Assembly (NCBI GenBank): GCA_013399875.1
Contig: VXAZ01008028.1
Coordinates: 584,650-648,649 of the forward strand
Source: Gymnorhina tibicen
Taxonomy: Eukaryota > Chordata > Aves > Passeriformes > Artamidae
DNA length: 64,000 nucleotides
Reading direction: 5' to 3'
Both the position numbers and the translations under genes were made by a program. A model generated the notes under the pieces. That model was not told the DNA's origin, ran no database searches, and saw only the letters and a list, made by a program, of their open reading frames with translations. Positions 50,380-63,493 of this stretch are shown here, piece by piece (position 1 is the first letter of the stretch; every line of letters begins with the position of its first letter).

Positions 50380-50760
50380 AAGTTTGCTGTGCAAATGGGA
50401 AATTCAGCATTTAGGCAAATCAGCAGTTCTTTTCAACTCAATAATTATTTCTTTTATAAAGAGACAAGTTTCCAGCAATGTTATGCAAATTGTCTCTGTA
50501 GTTTTTTGGTCATTTGCTTATTTTTTTGTAAATCATGACCACACTGTTGACTTTTAAAGTATTTGAGAGAAGTTTTTAATAGCACAATTTCACTATGGAA
50601 GAGCTTGACGATACTTTTATTGCCCTATAAATGGAAAATTAACTCTTTAAAATTTGCTAATTCATGTAATTATTCTAAAACACAATAATTTTTTAAAAAG
50701 CGAATTTTGATTACAGAGGCATTTTCAGTCCTGTTTAACATTGAAATTCTTCTACCTTTG
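50380..50760. promoter_or_regulatory. AT-rich unique stretch with a POU octamer; possible regulatory element
   Basis: Repeat-free, AT-rich, with ATGCAAAT (50483-50490), a perfect POU octamer. It is framed by the inverted arms AGAGACAA (50460-50467) and TTGTCTCT (50490-50497). Intronic conserved elements near neural genes often look like this, but conservation cannot be judged from one sequence. Confidence 0.25.
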
Positions 50761-53236
50761 TTAAATTTCTGCAATGAGTCTAAGTTCTCATCACACAAGC
50801 ACGTTCCGCATGAAAGCTTTCCTGAAATTATACCTAGGGCATCCCAGATTTAGGGAGGGGGAGGGTTTAATATCAAATATTAATGCAATATGTTCCACCT
50901 GATGATTTTCTGTGCCAAATTCCATGTATAATTTAGAGTTTCTTCAAAAGCATGCATGAGGGCAGAAATTAATAGATATAACGATGCCTGATATCTTTGT
51001 CCAGCTTTTGACGAACACTATGAATGCAGTAATAAACAACTGAAGTGAAACACTGAAATTACCAATTACTGTTTACATACATCCCCATTCAAACTGTGAT
51101 TTTGTTATGACTTCAGCCTCAATCCATGCAGAAAGAATGCTTAGCCTTGCAGGTAACTTCCAGCAAACTGTTCAGTAAATTTTCACTTGTTCTAAAGTAT
51201 CAATGGAGAGTATATTCATCCAATATTTGCCCCCCCAAATGAATAAAAGTATGTTCACTGCCACAAAAAAACAGAAGTGAAATGTAAGAACATTCACACC
51301 CCCAAGTTTAATGTGGAACAACTGGCAAAGACTTCCATCAACATTCAGGTGACCAAAATAACCAGTCCAAATAATGTTTTACTGCTTTACCTTTCTTTGA
51401 CCAGGACTAACAAGCATTGATCAAATCAAATGCTTTAACTACCTGCTACGAGCACAAACATCTTCCTGACACAATCCATTATCCACCTGCCTCCAGAAAA
51501 TCAGCCTAAATGTTGCTAAGATTTCTCAGAATAAAGATTTTCAGCCTGTGCAGGCTGGCTGTCCATTACTTGAAATACAATATTTTCCCAAGCATCTTCC
51601 ATTTTCTACAGAAGAAGGAATTAAAAAAGAAAGAAGAAAAAAAAGGTAAAGTGATGGAAATTGTAATCACCCCAAGGATAAAGAGAACACTAAAAATAGT
51701 TCTGCCACAAAATCTGAATTACTTGGTAAATTGGAAAACTGATTCAATATAAAAAAAACAAAAAAAAAAAAGAAAGAACGAAACTAACTACTTCTGAAGG
51801 GAGTGGGAATAGAGTGTAAAGGAATGATCAAAAGGTTTTAAAGGTCATATGGAAAGCAACAGAACTGCCATGGTGCATTCAGGCTGGATATGCAGCTTTT
51901 AGAGCAGTTACAAGAAACAAGAGGTACAGAAGGAAGTCATGTGGCTTCTCTACCGTGTAGCTGGAGAATCACACTCCCAGTCAAAAATGAAATTATTATC
52001 TCTCTCTCCTGTTATGCAGGTATTATTTTTGGATTTCTTCTTATGTTGTCCAATCCAAGCTACACCTAAATCTTCCAAGATATTACTCTTGTGACATTGT
52101 GACTCATCCATACACCTGGAGCTATGCTTCCCCCCTCCTCTTCTCGATGTTCTCATCCTGCACCGCACTGTCTGCACTCTGTTAACAGCAATCTTATTCC
52201 ATCACCTGCACTCAGAAAACTACTACAAAGGTACTTCAGTTTTTTGTAAAGTCAGTGCTTTCTCAAACTTCTTCCACTAACTGAATCACCTCTGCATCAC
52301 TCTGCTCACATTCGCTTTTAAAGCTTTTCAAAACTTCACTGAGACACCCACTGGGCTGCAGTTTAATGAGCCTTCCCTCCTGCAGCACTGACGGTTTCAG
52401 CAGCATCCACCTGTTCCTCACCACTTCTTCCTATCCACATGCTCTGCTCCCAGTTCTGCTCATACAAGGACCTGTTCAGGTGCAGAACGAGCCCGGTGAA
52501 ACCAAGAAGAAAAAATCCAGGTTTGGAATAAGTATTTCTAAAATGAAAGTTAATTTAGCGCAGATCAGCTGTGCACAAATGACAGAGCACAGCTCAGGAG
52601 CTGGCACAGAATAAGAATCATCAACAGCAGCTGCTTGACTTAGCCCTGGAGCTAAGGAATTACTGAAAATAAGCTTTCTGCAACAGGACATTGAGTTCAG
52701 CTCCAAACATCCCATCAAGCAGCTGACTAAACTGTTAAAGAGGTAATGCTGCACCCTCTCAAAGGCTGGGCTTGACACCTGCAAGGAAACTTCCGAAGAT
52801 CTGTTCCCTCACTGCTTTCTCTCAGCCTCCTCCCAGGGCTTGACTTAGCTGCACCGTGGAAGGAAACTCAGCAGTGGTGGGATTGGGATGGGTTGTTATC
52901 ACTAAGCCATACCTTGGTGATTCATTCTAACTCTGTGTTTGCACTCCATCTGTCTAAATCCAGCTTTCACTTGGAACAGAGGGGCTGAGTCTGGTTTTGC
53001 CAGGTATTTACACAGCACTTGGCACAAACAGAATGGGAACGCTGCCCAAGACTCATAATCAAAGGTACTATAATATGTGACACCCCAGCCTCCCCTTCCC
53101 TCTCCAAGAGTCATAAAAACCATTACAGAAGCCATCACTACCCACATGACAACAAGGTCAGGTTCTCTTGTTTCCCATCTCCCTCTATTTTCTTGAAACA
53201 GAAATTCAGTCTGGAAGTGCTGACATGATGTTCATC
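50761..53236. other. Intronic stretch with no assigned gene
   Basis: AT-rich DNA with A-rich runs near 51.63 and 51.75 kb. No gene or repeat family recognised. Confidence 0.5.
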
Positions 53237-53651
53237 CAATCACAGGCTGGTTTGGGTTGGAAAGGACCTTAAAGATCATCCATGCCCCTGCCATGGGCAG
53301 GGACACCTTCTGCTATCCCAGGTTGCTCCAAACCCTGTCCAACCTGGCCTTGGACACTTCCAGGGATGAGGCAGCCACAGCTTCTCTGGGCAACCTGTGC
53401 CAGGGCTTCACCACCCTCACAGGGAACAATTTCTTCCCAATATCCCATCTAACCCTGCCCCCTGGCAGTGGGAAGCCATTCCCTGTGTCCTGTCACTCCT
53501 CATCCAAAGTCCCTCTCCAGCTCTCCTGGAGCCCCTTTAGGCCCTGCAAGGGGCTCTGAGGTCTCCCTGGAGCCTTCTCTTCTCCAGGTGAACACCCCCA
53601 GCTCTTCCAGCCTGGCTTCAGAGCAGAGGGGCTTCAGTACTCCCAGCATCT
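53237..53651 (-). mobile_element. CR1 LINE 3' fragment, about 415 bases
   Basis: aatcacaggctggtttgggt, accttaaagatcatccatgc, ggcagccacagcttctctgg, gtccctctccagctctcctg and ggagccttctcttctccagg on the plus strand; minus orientation. Well preserved. Confidence 0.95.
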
Positions 53652-54825
53652 TCTCACATGGCAAAAGTCCTGGGATGAGATGAAACACGGGAATAGAGAC
53701 AAGAGAGCTCCTGCTCACGGTACAGAGAACCCTGATCTGACATTCCCTTCTCTCTGAACCACAGTGTCTGGAAGTTTCAGCGCAATGTTTGCAAACCACC
53801 TGTCTTCCGGAGCAGGTGGAAAGGCTGTTTGGAGAGCATTTTTCTGCAAATGGAATTTGATTACTACATGAACCTTCCATGTAATGTTCTTATAATGAGT
53901 AAATTAGTAGGTGATATAAACCTCTGGAAGAAGAAAGACTGTAATGAAAACCTTATTATCCTTTTTACAGTAAGGCTGAACAGAAACCGATGCTATGTTT
54001 AAATTGATCATGGTTTTATTCCCACCCCCAGGCAAACCTGCAAAAACTCAATGAGCAGTGTGATTTCATTAAATATATGTATAATGAACAACTTTCTTGT
54101 CCTTTGAAAACAACTGATTTGAAGGAAGACTGCAGCATAATGACTGACATCTGGGTTCTACAGCCTTTTCAATGTGCACAGGATTTCCTATTACTAACTG
54201 AAGGTGAAAGAATCCCAAACACAGAGAAAGGAGAGGAAAAACAGTCTTAATAAGCTGGGAGCACATGCATTTTAAACAGCTGAGAGAAGTGCAGCAACTT
54301 TGTGGAGTTGGAGGGAAGTCTGCTGCGCTGAGAAAGCTGTTCAAACATCCCCTCTGCTGAGCCTGGAAGAGGATGCTCAGGACACCCACGGACTTGAAAG
54401 AAATCTGGAATTGTCATGGATTAGAAACTGCCCTGACTGTATCCATTTGTACCAGAAGCAGGACAGCACTTGTCTTGGGAAAGCACTCTAGGAAATGGTA
54501 GAGAGAAAATATTTGGCTTTCCAGATAAAAATCTCTGCTCTTGGGAAGGAAAGAGCAGTGGGGTATGAGACAAATACACAGAAGTTACTCAACTTCATTT
54601 TGTCCTAACTCCACAGAGGAAAGAAACCTGGCTGACCTCTAAAATTCATAGAAATCCCTATGCCAGGAAAAAAAATTAGCATTTAAATGTGGGACTTTTC
54701 TATAACTCTTACATAAAGAGGTCTGAAGAACAGTGCTTGATCCTTAAAATATCCAGCACTCTACAACTGTACGTTTTGAACCAAGAGACATCTATAAACA
54801 CACATGGATACAGGCTGCACAGTTT

Positions 54826-54876
<51 letters not shown>

Positions 54877-56598
54877 TGTGTCGGGTATTTCACTGAGAAT
54901 CCTCAAAATTCATTCATCTGGAAAAGAAACAGCCAGATCCATGTGGTCAGATGACATCAATCTGAGATGCTTGTGGTTCTGCACTGCCGCGTCCTCTAAG
55001 TGGCCGTTTCAAAATTATTATGAAAATTTTAAAAATTACCTGTTCTCAAAATAACTGAGATTTTAAACACACACACAGAAAATCCAACTTAATTACATGC
55101 GGTTCAGTGCAAGGGCATTTTAAAGAGTTTAAAGCATTTTTTCAGTGAGGCTATGGTGTTATTCTCAGAAGGTAACTGATTTCATCACTAATGGATCTGA
55201 GAAGAATCTGGAGAAGCAATACAGAAGGGAATAATACCAACTCATAAAAAAATATATAGATACAGAGAGATTTAACAGAAAATCCAGGACGAAATGGTAC
55301 AGTAACAGCAGAGTTGTATTTTGAATTGTTTGCAACCTGTCCAAGCAATTACCATCACTCTGTGCTCTGACCACAGAGGAAACCAACACATCTAATCTGG
55401 TTTTCAGTCTTCAAAACACCTCTCCAGTCTGACTCTTACTGGGACTGAAAATCCCCCAAGTCAAGAAGAAAGACAGAAAATGCATTTTCTTCTTTACCAA
55501 CATTAAAGCATGAAGTAACTTCTTGCATAAACACATAAAAACCTGAAAATTCTGATGGGATTAATTAACAAGTGATTAGTATTTGCAGTCTAAAGGAAAT
55601 GCGAGAAGTAAACAGGTGACAATGGAATGCCAGTCCTTCAAAAAAAGCAATTTTCCGAACATCAGATTAATTTTTCCACAGAGGAACTTTTCATATACAG
55701 TTTCCATCTTGATAGTGAATCTTTGATCAGTGTCTCTGAAAAAATCATCTCTGTGAAGATTAGGAAAACAAAAGAACCCAGATAAACTCAAAAAAGGCAA
55801 TGAAACTTTCAGGCTATCAAGTAAATAAATTATTACAGGCACCTCAGTGGAATACAAAGAGTTTTCATATAGGATTATGATGGAAAATGAAAGGGTTTAA
55901 AAACAAAAAAAATAAAAAATAAAAAAAGGTGACACTGGCACCTTTTCAAACAAAGTCATATATTAAGTAGTCATAAAAATTGGCAAAAAGCAGCCAGTGT
56001 CAATCCAGGATCTAATCAATGCTCTCTGTGCTATGAAACCTGAGCCCCGAGGCAGTTGTTGTATCTGAGAGAGGGGAACAAGGGCGAGACCAAACCTGAG
56101 TAACATGGGGAGCTAAGAGTAAATCAGTTTTAGTGACATGATATTACTCGTTGTATCCATTTCCTCTACAACACCTTTAATCAACACTTCAGTCTCAGCC
56201 ATCTTTTCTGGAAGCTTCCCTGTGAACAGCCTTCAGGGGCTGTTTCACAGGCAACAAGGACGCTCAAGACTCTCCGTGGCTTTTCTTCTTTGGCCTCATC
56301 TTCTTTGCCTCCACCTTTCCTACCTCCCTCTTCTACTAGCTGCCAACTCTCTGCAACACTTCTTGCTTCCAAAGCACTTGAAAAAGATTCATAATTGGTT
56401 TTCACGTCTTGAACGCTTTTGCAGAATTATTTTTGGCCTCTCATATAACGTTTTGGGCATTGAATACTTGCACATTATGATACCTTTTTTAAAAAATTCT
56501 CTTATCTAAAAGTAGCTTTCACTGCTGTCCTGAGTCCTCATTGCTGTTCCCTTATTTTCTGTTTTAATGAGTATTATTTATTTTCCTTACTGCCTTGA
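53652..56598. other. Intronic stretch with no assigned gene
   Basis: Contains the (GA)n microsatellite at 54830-54871 and an A-rich run near 55.9 kb; otherwise AT-rich with nothing recognisable. Confidence 0.5.
54830..54871. repeat. (GA)21 microsatellite
   Basis: Twenty-one uninterrupted GA units followed by cagactg. Probably length-polymorphic. It creates an artefactual Arg-Glu repeat in an open frame. Confidence 0.97.
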
Positions 56599-56650
56599 CA
56601 TGGTTGGACTCTATGATTTCCCAGGTCTTTTCCATCCTAAATGATTCTGT
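56599..56650 (+). mobile_element. CR1 LINE 3' tip, short
   Basis: catggttggactctatgatt, tcccaggtcttttccatcct and aaatgattctgta form the last 50 or so bases of a sense CR1. Confidence 0.82.
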
Positions 56651-56935
56651 AAAGTTTCTCAAGAACAAAATCCCAAAGTGTTCTTTTTAATTGCCTTTTA
56701 ATCATGTCTCCCTGTATGTGCAGTTCTTTTTGGAGATTAAACACTACCATAATGAATTTGCCTTTTTCCCCCACCTCCTGCAAGGCTTTGAACCAAAATT
56801 TCTGTGGCACTGTTTCAGATGTTTTCAACAGTAGCAGTTTTAGTCCCAAGCTCCTTCAAAACCAAGTTTTCCTCTCCTGTGATCCCTGAGCACACTTCAG
56901 TAAAGTTGTCTTCAGACAAATTCTGCCTCATCCTC

Positions 56936-57000
56936 ACTGATGAGGATTTTCCCTACTTCACTGCAGAAACACTGATGAGTTTCCCTACTTCACTGCAGAA
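56936..57000. repeat. Imperfect 33/30-base tandem duplication
   Basis: actgatgaggattttcccta...cactgcagaa is repeated two bases later without the internal GAT. Confidence 0.88.
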
Positions 57001-57209
57001 CGTCAGTCCATGCAATATAATTATATTGCCAGTTCAAACAATTAACTCCTTTATCTAACTGGATTCTGAGCTTTCTGGAAGGTAAAGCACAACCTCTCAT
57101 ATTCCCTATATAACTTGTACAGTATCACTAGTCCCCAGAGGGAATTCCGGCCACCACTTGGAAAAAAAGGAGGTTAAGAATAAAATGACTATTTCTAATG
57201 ATTAATTTA

Positions 57210-57229
57210 TAAATAAATAAATAAATAAA
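57210..57229. repeat. (TAAA)5 microsatellite
   Basis: Five perfect TAAA units. Confidence 0.95.
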
Positions 57230-57700
57230 GCAGAACACTCCATCATAAATCTCCCTGCTCAGACTGCAGATCTTATCAAGCTCAGTGACCAGGAGCAAAA
57301 ATGGCTGATGAAAATGCATTTTTCACCACTGCACAAAATGGAGAACAACATGGGAAAAACACAGGGAAAAGTAACTCTACTTTACATGTAAAATGGTTGG
57401 CTTGAAGAGAGCAACTGATCCCAGAGCCCTCTGAAAACCTAAAGTTCTGCACAGCTTTGTTCAGGAAAAGAGGGAAGAGGGAAATACTTGTATGTCACCA
57501 TATAAACCTATGACACATCTACATCCTTAATGCCTCGTGTCCTTCCAGCTCCACAAAGGTCTGGCAGAACCAGAAGATGTATCTATAGAGTCTCCATGAC
57601 GGGAGGCACTGAATGCTTCCCATATGAATAGAGTCTAAACACACCTCTTTATTCAATTTTTAAATAACTCACAGAGAAGAAATATGATTAAACCATATAC

Positions 57701-57841
57701 CATCCCTGGGAAGTGTTCAAGGCTGGATGGGATTGGAGCAGCCTGGGATAGTGGAAGATGTCCTGCCCATGGCAGGGGGTGGAACTGGATGATCTTTAAG
57801 GTCCCTTCCATTCCAACCCAAGCCATTACATGATTCTATGA
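57701..57841 (+). mobile_element. CR1 LINE 3' fragment
   Basis: catccctgggaagtgttcaa, ggctggatgggattggagca, cctgcccatggcagggggtg, gatgatctttaaggtccctt and acatgattctatga. Sense orientation. Confidence 0.95.
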
Positions 57842-60402
57842 GAGGACAGACGGCGTGGAGGTGAACAGAACTCACTGTAGTGACACAAGAACTTAAATGC
57901 ACCTCAAATTCTTCAGTCATCAGGTTTCAAAGCATCAAACAGGCAATACTTCTGCCCTCAGATTCGTGGAACCAACTGCAGCAGGACATTTCAGAGGTGA
58001 AGGGAACACCACTGAGGGAAGCTATGAAACAATAACTTGTCTGTCCTCAATTAAAAACTCCGGTCCAGTTGCTGCCCTGAGACTCAGGGAGTCCATGAAC
58101 AGCTGGTACTTAGAGGCTGGATGGAATATCCAGGGATCAATCAAACCGTACACGTCCTCTTTGTTTCCAACCACCATCAGAGAAAGAAGGACAGATTTTA
58201 TTATTAACTTTCCCTGTGATCAGCATGTTTAGTATTTTCTGAGTTGCAGAAATCTTTGTACAACGCTTGCACTTGGGCAGGCTTCAGCATTCCAGAGATG
58301 TCATCAGACCAACTCACAATTCTGCTAAAATCCTACACTTGTTCTAATACATAACAGTCAAGGAATTTCATCAAGCTTTCAGTGTTCAGTTCACTTCCAA
58401 ACTTTTTAGGTATCCACATGTTTATGTTTAGATTTAGGAATCAAAGCTCCTGGAACAGAGTCAATGGAGGCACCTCCAAAAATTATTCAAAACATCTCAG
58501 GCAGATATTCCCAGTCCTATCAAAGTTCTACTAAATTCAATTCATCCCAATATTTGCAGATTTACAAAGTGTGTATGACAGCGCTTCCCGAGTCTAATTA
58601 AAACTTTCCTCACACATCTGTTAAAAGCAAAAATATACTAAAAAAAGCCAAACCCAAACAAACCCAAAAAGCAGCAATAATAAAAACTACATGCTCCAGT
58701 TCACAAAGCTGGATTTCATTCACAAATGCATCAGGTTTTATTCTCCGCACGAGATGACTCACTGCATGTTCACTCCCTTCAATCTCCAAACATTTCGTTA
58801 ATATATGCAGGAAACAAAGCTACAGTCGTTTGCTTATGAAAAGGGAGGTTTTTCTATAAACCCAGAGCTTGCAAAGGTGGAAGAATTTGCCTTGTACAGA
58901 AAAGAATATTTAGTATACAGTGGAATATTTAAGTGAAAGAGACATTCATTCAGTGGGATTTATCCATGTCTCACAAAATAACAGAGAAATAATGATAATA
59001 ATGAGGAATTATTCTGTGTGAAAGACAAATAATCAGGTAAATTTGGCCCAAAGCTAGAGGGAAATCTCAGCCAAATATTGGTAGGGATTGCCTGAGATTA
59101 CCATTTTCTTTACCTAAGAAATGAACAGTAAGGCAAAAAGCCCCAAAAGCTCACTTTTAGTCTGAATTTTATGATGATACACTACTCTTGGTCAAAATGT
59201 AATGGAGAAGGTGAGAATGCTGAAAACAGTAAAAACCAGAATTTACTCTTGGTCTTTCATCAGCTTGTTTTTATGGCATTTGACAGGAAGCCACCCTAGC
59301 AGCCCCTAAAGAGTAAGAACATCACAAATCTTGGTTTTATTGCCCTTTTCATAAAAATTTCTTCAAAAGCTCATGTTTTGTCTGTCTTCTAACTCCAGAT
59401 TTTTTGACTTTGATGTTGAGTTTTAAACAGACAGGTATTTTAAACTTCTTTTCTTGTTGTGCTTGCCACTTGCACATCATAACATCTAACCTCCCTTTCA
59501 GAATTCCTTCTACTCATTTTTATTTCCTAATGCAAGCCAGAAAAGTGCCTCCATTACTTTTTCACTCCCCATTCTGTACATGGCAGAAATCTGTATTTCC
59601 TTTGTTTGATTTGAAATCAAAGACAGTTGTAAGAAACTAGACAGCTCCTCACAACAGCAGAGGAAACATATACAGAGAGCTCTGTTTTTCTCAAAAGCAC
59701 ACCAAGACCTATCATTTTACCTCATCTAGAGAAGAAATAAACTCTACAATTCCCTTAAATCAGACCATAGGCTACAGCCTGTATTATCAATCATAACCAT
59801 TACTCAAATCCAAACAGTTCCAACATCCACAGGCCTTCTTTGTTAATAAAAGCAGCAAGACCATTTTTCAAACTGAAATACTATGTAACAGTAGCAGAAA
59901 ACAGAGAGAAATTAAAATAACCAAGTAAAATGAACAAACATTTCTGTAGGTCCTACCATGCTCTGCTGAGGTTACTCTTCTTCCTCCCAAATCTTCAACA
60001 AACTAAAAGTTTACTTCTGCTGCCTCACAGAGTTGGCAAACACAAGCCATAAACGGGAGCGTGGAATTAGTATAATAAAATTCAAGCTTCTTCTGTAAGC
60101 AACCTCCACTGTAGTTTCATGAAGGCTGCTTTTCTTGGAATATTATGGGAGACAGATTCCAGCTGACTTTTTCCCACCTCTTAATAAATGAGTTTATGAC
60201 CATCTGCAGTGTGCTCTGGTGCAAAACCCACTTCCCACAAGATCTGTGTTCCCCCACCTCAAAAGTAGCCTCAGCTAAGGCAGGATGTGGTAGATCAGAT
60301 ACAGAACTCAACACTTAGGACTCTCTAAGTTCCAACAGCCTGAACCAATTTCTTCATCTCCACAGCCCCCAGGTTAACATCCTTTTAAAAGGTTCTGGTG
60401 GT
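57842..60402. other. Intronic stretch without recognisable features
   Basis: AT-rich DNA between two CR1 copies; no gene or repeat identified. Confidence 0.5.
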
Positions 60403-60549
60403 ATCAGAGAATCACAGAATGGCTTAGGTTGGAAGGGACCTTAAAGATCATCTCCTTCCAACACCCTGCCATGGGCAGGGACACCTTCCACTAGACCAAG
60501 TGGCTCCAAGCCCCGTCCAACCTGGCCTTGGACACTTCCAGGGATGAGG
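60403..60549 (-). mobile_element. CR1 LINE 3' fragment
   Basis: atcagagaatcacagaatgg, cttaggttggaagggacctt, ccctgccatgggcagggaca and ggccttggacacttccaggg on the plus strand; minus orientation. Confidence 0.95.
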
Positions 60550-63392
60550 TTAGTAAAAATCTGATACCAAAAGGCTCTCATTTTCTTTATCTCTGAATTT
60601 CCCCAGTCTGAGACAGATGCCACACAAGTCTTGGTGAAAACAGAGACCTCTTGTGCTGTGGGGAAAACTCACTTTTTCCCTTAAAACCAGTTCAAACCAT
60701 GTAATCATTTAAAGAAAAAAAAATTACTTAGGTCTTTCTGGTTTGTCACCTCCTGGATTTAAATGGAAGTTAGAAATATGGGTTCTTTAATCATTACAGA
60801 TTGTTTATGAAGCTGCACAGAAATAATTCACAGTGCTGGCCTGTGATAGAAAAGCTGTTGGGAAAGCAGCACTAAAGGAGACAGTGATTTACTTTCCAAC
60901 ACCTCAGCGAGCTGTAGGTGGGTGTTGGTACCACAAAAGAGGAGAACTATCCTTGCTGAAGAGACTCCTCCAACCTCCCCCTAAACCAGGGCAGATTTGG
61001 GCAGAAGGGCTCTGAAACCCAGGAGCCACGGAAAGAATGTGACATTCTTTCTAGAGGACAGGGAGCTGTTGCTTAGAAACTGTTTACAGACAGATCCTGC
61101 TGGTGTACCTAAAAAAAAGAAATAAATTAGGTCATTCTTGGCTGTAGGTAGGAGAGATCTTTATTGATGTAAACCCCTCCACATGTCTCTCTGCTGCCAA
61201 TAATTAACAATGCTTTAGGAAGCCTGCTTGGATGCTCTTTTGGCCAACAACTGCACGTTCCCAGTGGCAGAATTACCCATTTTGAAACAATCTGGTGCGT
61301 AAATTGACATCACAGTTCGCTCGGCAGGCTGAGCCCAGGCTTCAGGCACAGACTGGACCATCTGAGAAAGGGACTGGCATCAAAAGTGAAATCAAAAGGA
61401 GGTGGGGGCAAAGTGCAATTAATCTTCTTAATTTTTGTAAAGGGAAAAAAAAAAAGGGGCAAAAATTAAGGAAAAATCATGACCATACCACCAGACCAAA
61501 GGAAATAAAAACATTCAGTTCTACTTTCTAAATGCCTGATGAAACCAGGTCTGTTAGAAATGAAAGAGGAAAGGCCACAACACTTCTTTGAAGCCGTGAG
61601 AAAACAAAGTTTGCCTTGAAGAACAAAAGGTGAGGTTGGAATTGGACGACTTTATTAAGGGAAGTAGTACAATGAGCTCCTAAGTATCTAAAACAAAGTT
61701 GCAAGAGAGCACTCATTGCTCACAGAGAAAACAAATCCAGAGTTCAGAGCAGATGGGAAAGAAAAATTATATCAATCCAGAGCCAGTTCTCTCCTCCACA
61801 TAAATAATCCATGCTTGAACAATTTTTCCTCATATAAATAACTGCATTTATAAGAAGCCTCAAGTAAGAAGGCTCTTATATCATTATTCACTTAAAAACC
61901 ACTCCAAAAATTCAGACAAATCACTGCCTTCTAAGTAAAAGAAAATAAAACGCACAGCTTGTGGTAATAAACAGCTCATTGTCATCATTCCAGAGAAAGT
62001 CATTTTTTTCTCTTCACTTAAAAATAAATGTAGCACGGGCTTGTTTTCTTACATTAAGCAAATCACATCAAATGAATACAAGTATTAGCACATGGGACCT
62101 AATGTAGAGAAGGGACAAATGTCACAGCGATAACCCCAAAAAACAAAGCTGGTGTTGTAGAACAAGTGCCTTCGGTTGAAACTTCAGGGGCACTTCTCAA
62201 ATTCATCAACAAAGCCCGCATTCTCTGTAGTGTCAGCAGACGGTCACCATACCACTCTTTAAGGCCGGAAAAATAAGGATCAGGAGAGCATGTGTAATTT
62301 AATCAAAGTTCCTTAATTCCAAGGACAAACACGAGCATGTGTTGTGACACCCTGAGTGAAAAAGACACTCTCTCAGGATGACCTGTGGGAGCTTGAGGTG
62401 CAGTTAACATGTAAGACACGAGTTTGGGGTTTCAGGGGTTATCACAACAGGTTCAAAGTCTGGGAAAATTGCTTAACTCCTTCACGCAATGCATGGCTTC
62501 CTACCCAGGGAAGGTGGCTAATGGGATAAGATCCCGCTCCCCCATGCCAGAAACACAGACAAAAACAGCCAGAAAAAAAGGAGTCTTAACAACCACGACT
62601 ATTATTATTCGCAAATTCATCTAGAAATACACTTTGGATTAAAGTAATGCTAATTATTTAAAAAATTAAAGATAACACGGCCCATTTCCCAAAGGCTCCC
62701 AAAGCCACGCAGGGGACTTGTGAAGCGTGGAGGAGAGGCCAACCTGATTTTTATTCATGTGTTGCTGTGCTTATCTACATGGGAAACAGAATTACGCTCT
62801 ATTTAGCCCTCTGTCAGGTTGCTCAGGTTTTAAAATAACTGTTAATGAAATCACAAGCCTTCAACACAAACAGCAGCAACAAAAATAGCACCAGGACAGC
62901 AAACATTGGACTGCAGCAACTCTGGAGCAAAAAAGCATCTCCCTACATTCAGGTGTCTTGAAATAAAACACAAGGAATAATAGATTGCTTTTTAGTGAGG
63001 CCTCACTACAGCGGTTCACATTTTGTAACAATCTTCACAGAAACGCAGCTCTTAAAAATTAATTTTTCCTTTGGCTTAAGAAGCTAACTTAGCAAAAAAC
63101 AGTTCAGCATGGGAAGTGCTCATTACTTTAACACATAAGATATCTGGAAATCACCTGAAGCATAATAATTTATCATAATAAAAAAAGCAAGGTTTTCTAT
63201 TTTTCAGCTTTTTCACAATATTGTGCAGAACTCAATTTTAACGCATTCAAATGGTTTTAACTTTAAAAATACTACTGACTTGTACTTTTTACTCCATTAT
63301 TTAGAAATATATAGACATACACTTCTTTGATCTGAAGTTTAGATTGAATTTTAGGAATGACTCTCAACAAAATTCTTTCTTTGAAGGAATAA
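60550..63392. other. Intronic stretch without recognisable features
   Basis: AT-rich DNA with short A runs (about 60715 and 61447); no gene or repeat family identified. Confidence 0.5.
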
Positions 63393-63493
63393 AATCACAG
63401 GCTCATAGAATCACACAATGGTTTGGTTGGAAGGGACCTTAAAGATCATTTAGTTCCAAACCTCCTGCCATGGGCAGGGACAACTTCCGTAGA
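63393..63493 (-). mobile_element. CR1 LINE 3' fragment, about 100 bases
   Basis: atcacaggctcatagaatca, tggttggaagggaccttaaa and ctgccatgggcagggacaac on the plus strand; minus orientation. Confidence 0.93.

Noticed and set aside
54689..55054. 121-codon frame with an Arg-Glu repeat
   Set aside because: The repeat is the (GA)21 microsatellite; the flanks show no protein similarity.
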